The notes below the pieces were generated by a model. It searched no databases and was not told the origin of the DNA. It saw only the letters and a program-made list of their open reading frames with translations. Made by a program: the position numbers and the translations under genes. Positions 55,901 through 64,000 of a stretch of DNA of 64,000 nt are shown in pieces. This stretch comes from Zygnema circumcarinatum (Eukaryota; Streptophyta; Zygnematophyceae; Zygnematales; Zygnemataceae): the NCBI GenBank assembly GCA_037447605.1, contig CM074810.1, positions 62,001 through 126,000 on the forward strand, written 5' to 3'. Numbering within the stretch: position 1 is the stretch's first letter; the number at the start of each line of letters is the position of its first letter.

Positions 55901-58611
55901 TCTCTCTCACTCTTTCTCTCTGTAAATGAATAAACCTACCTCCTCCACATCTCTCTCTCTCTCCCACTCTCACCGCGAACGATGAACTCTACGTTGTCCC
56001 TTCTCTCTCTCCCTTCACCGCTACCCTCGCTCTCTTCCTCTCTCACGGCAATTGTAGGGTCCTCCCTTCTCACCCTCTCTCACTGCAATTGTAGGGTCCT
56101 CCCTTCTCACCCTCTCTCACTGCAATTGTAGGGTCCTCCCTTCTCTCCCTCTCTCACTGCCATTGTAGGGTCCTCCCTTCTCTCCCTCTCTCACTGCAAT
56201 TGTAGGGTCCTCCCTTCTCTCCCTCACTCACTGCAACTGCAGGGTCCTCCCTTCTCATCCCTCTCTCACTGCAATTGTAGGGTCCTCCCTTCTCACCCTC
56301 TCTCACTGCAATTGTAGGGTCCTCCCTTCTCTCCCTCTCTCACTGCAATTGTAGGGTCCTCCCTTCTCACCCTCTCTCACTGCAATTGTAGGGTCCTCCC
56401 TTCTCACCCTCTCTCACTGCAATTGTAGGGTCCTCCCTTCTCTCCCTCTCTCACTGCAATTGTAGGGTCCTCCCTTCTCTCCCTCACTCACTGCAACTGC
56501 AGGGTCCTCCCTTCTCTCCCTCTCTCCCTCACCCTTCTCTCTGCAACTGTTGCTGCTCTGTTTCAGTTCTCAGTAGAGAAGCGAAGCATTCTGGCGGTGG
56601 GTGACATCTCGGCTGTGGTGGCGGAACGCGACGCTGACGTGGCGGTCCTGGAAGAGCCGGAACATCTGACGTGGTACTACCACGGGCGGCGGTGGGCGGA
56701 CAAGTTCCGGTCCGTTGTGGGCGTAGTCCACACCAACTACCTCGAGTACGTGCGCCGAGAGCGTGGGGGGCGCCTGCAGGCGCTGCTGCTCGAACAGCTC
56801 AACAACTGGTTGGTGCGCTGCTACTGCCACAAGGTAAGCGCTGGAAGCACACCGGAACTCTCTACTCGGGAGGGAAGGGGAGGGGAAGGGGGGGGAGGGA
56901 GAGAAGGCAAGACGTGCGGACGAGTAGAGGCATGGCGGAGGGAGGGCGAGGACGAGGAGAAGGAGGTTGACAGGCGTTAAAGGGAGGGAGGGGGGGAGGG
57001 AGGGAGGGAGGAGGGAGGGAGGGAGGAGGGAGGGAGGGTGGGAGGGAGAGAGAGGGGGAGAGAGACGTGTGCGTGTGCATGGACGAAAGGAGTCTTTGAA
57101 ACTCCCTGTTCATGTAGAGCCGATTGACAGGGTTGTTTTCAAATTGGAATCTATTAACTGTCTGGAGACTATCGTCCTTTAATTATGTATACTAAGCAGG
57201 GACTCAACTTCTTCTTTCGATGGTTCGATTCTCAAATATATTTTGAGGTAACGATAAGGTAATGTCTCGTCTATTCATGCAAACCCTGAGCTTGCGAGTG
57301 ACAATCCGCCCTGAACCCTCTGCAGGTGATTCGGCTCTCCGCAGCGACCCAAGAGCTCCCTCGTTCCATTGTCTGCAACGTGCACGGAGTCGGCATCAAG
57401 TTTTTGGAAATCGGTTCGAAAATGGCGGAGTTTCAGAAAGCAGGGAAGACCCCGTTTTCCAAGGGGGCCTACTACCTTGGAAAAATGGTGTGGAGCAAAG
57501 GGTATAGGGAGTTGGTAGATCTGCTAGCAGAGAATAAGAGTGTGCTGGGCTCCCTGAAGGTGGATGTGTACGGATCGGGAGAGGATGCGGGAGCAGTGCA
57601 GGAGGTAGCCAAAGAGAGAGGGCTGAAAATGAAGTTTCACAAGGGGAGGGACCATGCCGATGTTTCCATCCAACAGTAAGTGCAGACTGTCCAACATTGG
57701 CTGTAAGGATTGTCGCATAGATTGCTATGAGTTTTGAACTTGGATATTGGCTTCCTGTTGCTTATAAGTATGTCATTTGATGTTATCTGACTTTCTATGT
57801 GTTCTGTGTTTTGTATTTCTGAATGCAGCTATAAAGTGTTTATCAATCCCAGCCTCAGTGATGTTGTATGCACCACAACAGCAGAGGCTCTGGCTATGGG
57901 GAAAATAGTTGTGTGCGCCGACCACCCGTCCAATGAGTTTTTCCGGGGTTTCCCGAACTGTTTGACCTACAAATCGAGGGAGGTGAGGATCGATTTACTC
58001 TTGAAACATCAATAAGCTGCCTTTGGATGCTGAGATGTCCTTAAGTGGGAATGAAACGTGAAGGGCATCTGAAATGTCTTCAGATACTGAACAAGAAAAT
58101 CCTATTCATCGTGTGATCTTCTCACCGTCATCCCTCGCTTACTTCGATTACCCACACACTGACATTCCTCTCCACCCATCTGCAGGAGTTTGTGGCGAGA
58201 GTGCAGCAAGCTCTGGCCATGGAGCCTGAACCCCTCTCCGACGAGCACCGCCATCTGCTTTCATGGGAAGCTGCCACAGAACGCTTTCTCGACTGTGCAG
58301 GTTTAGACAGACCGCAGGACCAGTCTGCGGCAGCTGAAGTAATGCCCATCACCCGCAATGGCCGCCAATATTGGTTTGAGGGGAAGAGAAGCTCACCGCT
58401 GAAGAAGACGCTCTCCCTGTCCATGTCCATGCCGGACATGAGCAGTGCGGTGGACAGGGGCCTCTTCTACGCGCACTACATGCTGTCGGGTGTGGAGCTA
58501 GTCAGGAGGATTTCGGGAGCTCCTCGTGACTCAATGCATGTCTCGGCGACCATGGCCAAGGAGATGGGGCTGCCTCCCCCGCACGTGGAGAGGCCGGTGT
58601 ACGGATGGTGA
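52924..58611 (+). CDS. DGD1: Digalactosyldiacylglycerol synthase (DGD1-type), plastid envelope
   Basis: GT4-family galactosyltransferase that adds a second galactose to MGDG at the outer plastid envelope. Seven exons, 52924-53712, 55010-55121, 55342-55844, 56567-56833, 57326-57675, 57829-57982 and 58186-58611, close to 866 residues. The N-terminal extension typical of DGD1 ([20 protein letters not shown]; Arg-Asp rich helices) carries a Gln-rich insertion at about residues 120-180. Then come [19 protein letters not shown], the catalytic half with [46 protein letters not shown], the sugar-nucleotide half with [56 protein letters not shown] and [20 protein letters not shown], and the conserved end [12 protein letters not shown]. 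About 60 residues longer than Arabidopsis DGD1 (808). The start is the first ATG of the open exon; an upstream non-coding exon is possible. Confidence 0.96.
56041..56515 (+). repeat. 37-bp intronic minisatellite with repeated 3' splice-site-like ends
   Basis: About 13 tandem units in the DGD1 intron 55845-56566. Each unit has a CT-rich tract followed by CACTGCAATTGTAGGGTCCT; two units carry CTGCAG instead. The genuine acceptor (TTTCAG, 56561-56566) lies just after the array. Confidence 0.93.
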
Positions 58612-59574
58612 AGTTTAGGCGTCCCAAAGCGTGAGGGTGCTCTCGTAAAGTCTATGGGGGATGGCGTGTTTGTGTGCAGGGGGGGTGGGGAGGGGAGTCT
58701 GCTTCATTTGCGCTTTCGGAGTTAGAAGGGTGTGAAGTTGTGTGACTGATGAGTGACTGATGGTCTGCGGATGGTCGCACGGATGAGGGTGGTGTGGCGT
58801 GAGGCTGTCTGAAGATTTGTGTTGTGTAAAGGCTTTTTGTGAACGAGCAAACCCATGACCGTTGCAATAATAGCTTTTACTGCGAGTCGTTGGTTAGTAG
58901 ATTTGTATTTTCATACGGGAATGCAGTGGCGAGGTAATGGTCTAGAGTGGTCTTGAATATCACTATTGATTGTAAATTGACTTTGGAAAGTGTGAATGAG
59001 AAGAATATTTTCGTTCAAGCTTCGGACACGGCTGCCGCGTTGATCAAAGCTGCCATCTGACTGCTGTGCTTGTTACTTTATTTACACCATTTTTTGGAAA
59101 TACATTGATCGCATCATCCAATGCAACCTCCCAGCGTGTGATGAAGTGCCTGCTTGGCCCCTCTACCATCGAGTGTGCGCGAAATGGCCAAAGTAGCATT
59201 TACGCGCACTCGAGCACTAGGCCCAGACCCGCCCAACCGAAATCGTGGTTTCGTGGTTTCGTGGTTTCGTGGTTTCCCCGCCTGCCAATGGTCTCAAAAA
59301 TTTTGACTTACGAACGAACGAACCGGGAGTTCAGTGTGACCGCACGACCACTGAACTTGAACGAATGCTACTGTAGGTTGAATTGCGCTCGCATTGACCG
59401 TACGTTTATGCCGCGTGATCGTACATTCGTACAATTGTCCGGCCATTCTAAAAGTGTTTTATAAAACGGCATTAATTTCACACATCGGTGACCGTCGCGG
59501 CTGCTTCGAGGGAGGGCTGCGTTGTTGTTGTTGCGGTGTAGTTTTTCCGCTCCAAGCTTTTTTCTTTTGTCCTT
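58612..59574. other. DGD1 3' flank and spacer
   Basis: No exon recognised. A nonamer tandem GTTTCGTGG (about four copies) occupies 59244-59276, and GTAC cores lie at 59400, 59421 and 59429. Confidence 0.5.
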
Positions 59575-59664
59575 AGGTCCTTTGTGCCCAGTTCTTCGTG
59601 GTTCCTTCCCCATGCTGATGTTGTCCATGTACATTTGATGGCATCGCCAGCGTGAGATCAATGC
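59575..59664 (-). repeat. Dispersed ~90-bp repeat, copy B (inverted)
   Basis: Reverse complement matches 37274-37360 throughout, including AAATGTACATGGACAA and GCATTGATCTCA. It lies about 600 bp upstream of the phosphoglycerate mutase start. Confidence 0.8.
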
Positions 59665-60245
59665 AAATCTCTCCCTGACTTCTCGAATTTTTTATTGGAA
59701 TTCTAAAACACGCCACAGGAAGTGAAAATAACACGCCACTGGTAGTGAAAATATGATCCCTCGTTCTAATAATCGCCATCCCCGGCAGGCGGCAGGCTGC
59801 TACTTTGTTTGTACATGTCTTCTCTACGGTTTTTCCCAAACCCGATTGAAGGGGCAAACCCTTCCCTTCCCTTAAGGCCTGTTCGTTCATTTGGCCCTCA
59901 GCGAATCTGTACCAGCAGATCCGATTCTGCTGACGTGGCACCAGCACTTCATGCCACGTGGCAGGAATCGTTTTAAGTCGCCGTTTTTTCCCGACGTCGA
60001 ATCTTGTGTCGACCAATCACGAGCGCCCAATTCCGAAACCAGTTACGATTTTTTTCCCCAAAGCAGAGACTACTTACATTTTTGGGCCCCCCTTTGCCCC
60101 CTTCCTTCCGGAAGCTCGCCGCCGATTTCCCGCCTCAATAAAGCTGTCTGCCCTCATCAGTTCTTCCCTTCTCTCTCCCCACTCCCGCCTCCCTCCCGCT
60201 TCTTTCTCTCCCCTCTCGCCCCTCACACGCGCGGGAGCAGGCGCC
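59665..60245. promoter_or_regulatory. Upstream region of phosphoglycerate mutase gene
   Basis: 5' flank with an imperfect tandem at 59708-59751 (two ACACGCCAC..AGTGAAAAT copies), CCACGTGGC at 59953-59961 (ACGTG, a G-box-like core) and a CT-rich leader just before the ATG. Confidence 0.4.

Positions 60246-64000
<3,755 letters not shown>

Noticed and set aside
56041-56515. CRISPR-like regular tandem repeats
   Set aside because: Units are contiguous without unique spacers and lie in a eukaryotic intron; this is a minisatellite.

Overview
This is a eukaryotic nuclear segment from the green (plant) lineage, most likely a streptophyte alga; I cannot name the species. The evidence is a set of intron-rich, GT-AG-spliced genes with plant-type products: a nucleus-encoded PsbX with a transit peptide, plant-type DGDG synthase (DGD1), plastid ferredoxin-sulfite reductase, an RTE1-family protein, a FLZ (FCS-like) zinc-finger protein and plant-type cofactor-independent phosphoglycerate mutase. 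The FLZ family in particular points to streptophytes. Exon limits below come from hand-read splice sites. For most genes the reading frame closes exactly across all junctions.

Layout, left to right: homomeric acetyl-CoA carboxylase, 3' part, + (42-7833); small coiled-coil meiotic-axis-like protein (ASY4/SYCP3-like), - (8524-10544); PQBP1-like WW-domain splicing protein, + (12110-18487); RTE1-family membrane protein, - (19391-20970); proteasome alpha-1 subunit, single exon, + (21407-22288); a repeat-rich gene-poor stretch (22.3-25.1 kb); thioredoxin-like protein, + (25160-26823); SERF/4F5 protein, - (28501-29040, first exon not found); coatomer epsilon, + (29778-32866); tRNA-Ile(AAT), + (33424-33497); FLZ protein, - (34640-36207); an unnamed, probably plastid-targeted membrane protein, - (37701-39133); Mpv17/PMP22 family, + (39602-41510); PsbX, + (42411-43180); sulfite reductase, - (44643-50843); DGD1, + (52924-58611); phosphoglycerate mutase, 5' part, + (60246-beyond 64000).

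The genes do not form a pathway cluster. They are housekeeping functions (plastid lipid synthesis, sulfur assimilation, photosystem II, glycolysis, protein turnover, vesicle traffic, splicing). Two layout features stand out. Neighbouring genes are often head-to-head, and several of the shared upstream regions carry dense clusters of the GTAC core. Short-period satellites are abundant: CT runs used as polypyrimidine tracts, ATGT, and the pentamer ATGGC/GCCAT. The pentamer forms two arrays in opposite orientation between SIR and DGD1, joined by a further inverted repeat, so that the locus is a roughly 1.25-kb foldback structure. I saw no CRISPR array, operon or prokaryote-type defence system.
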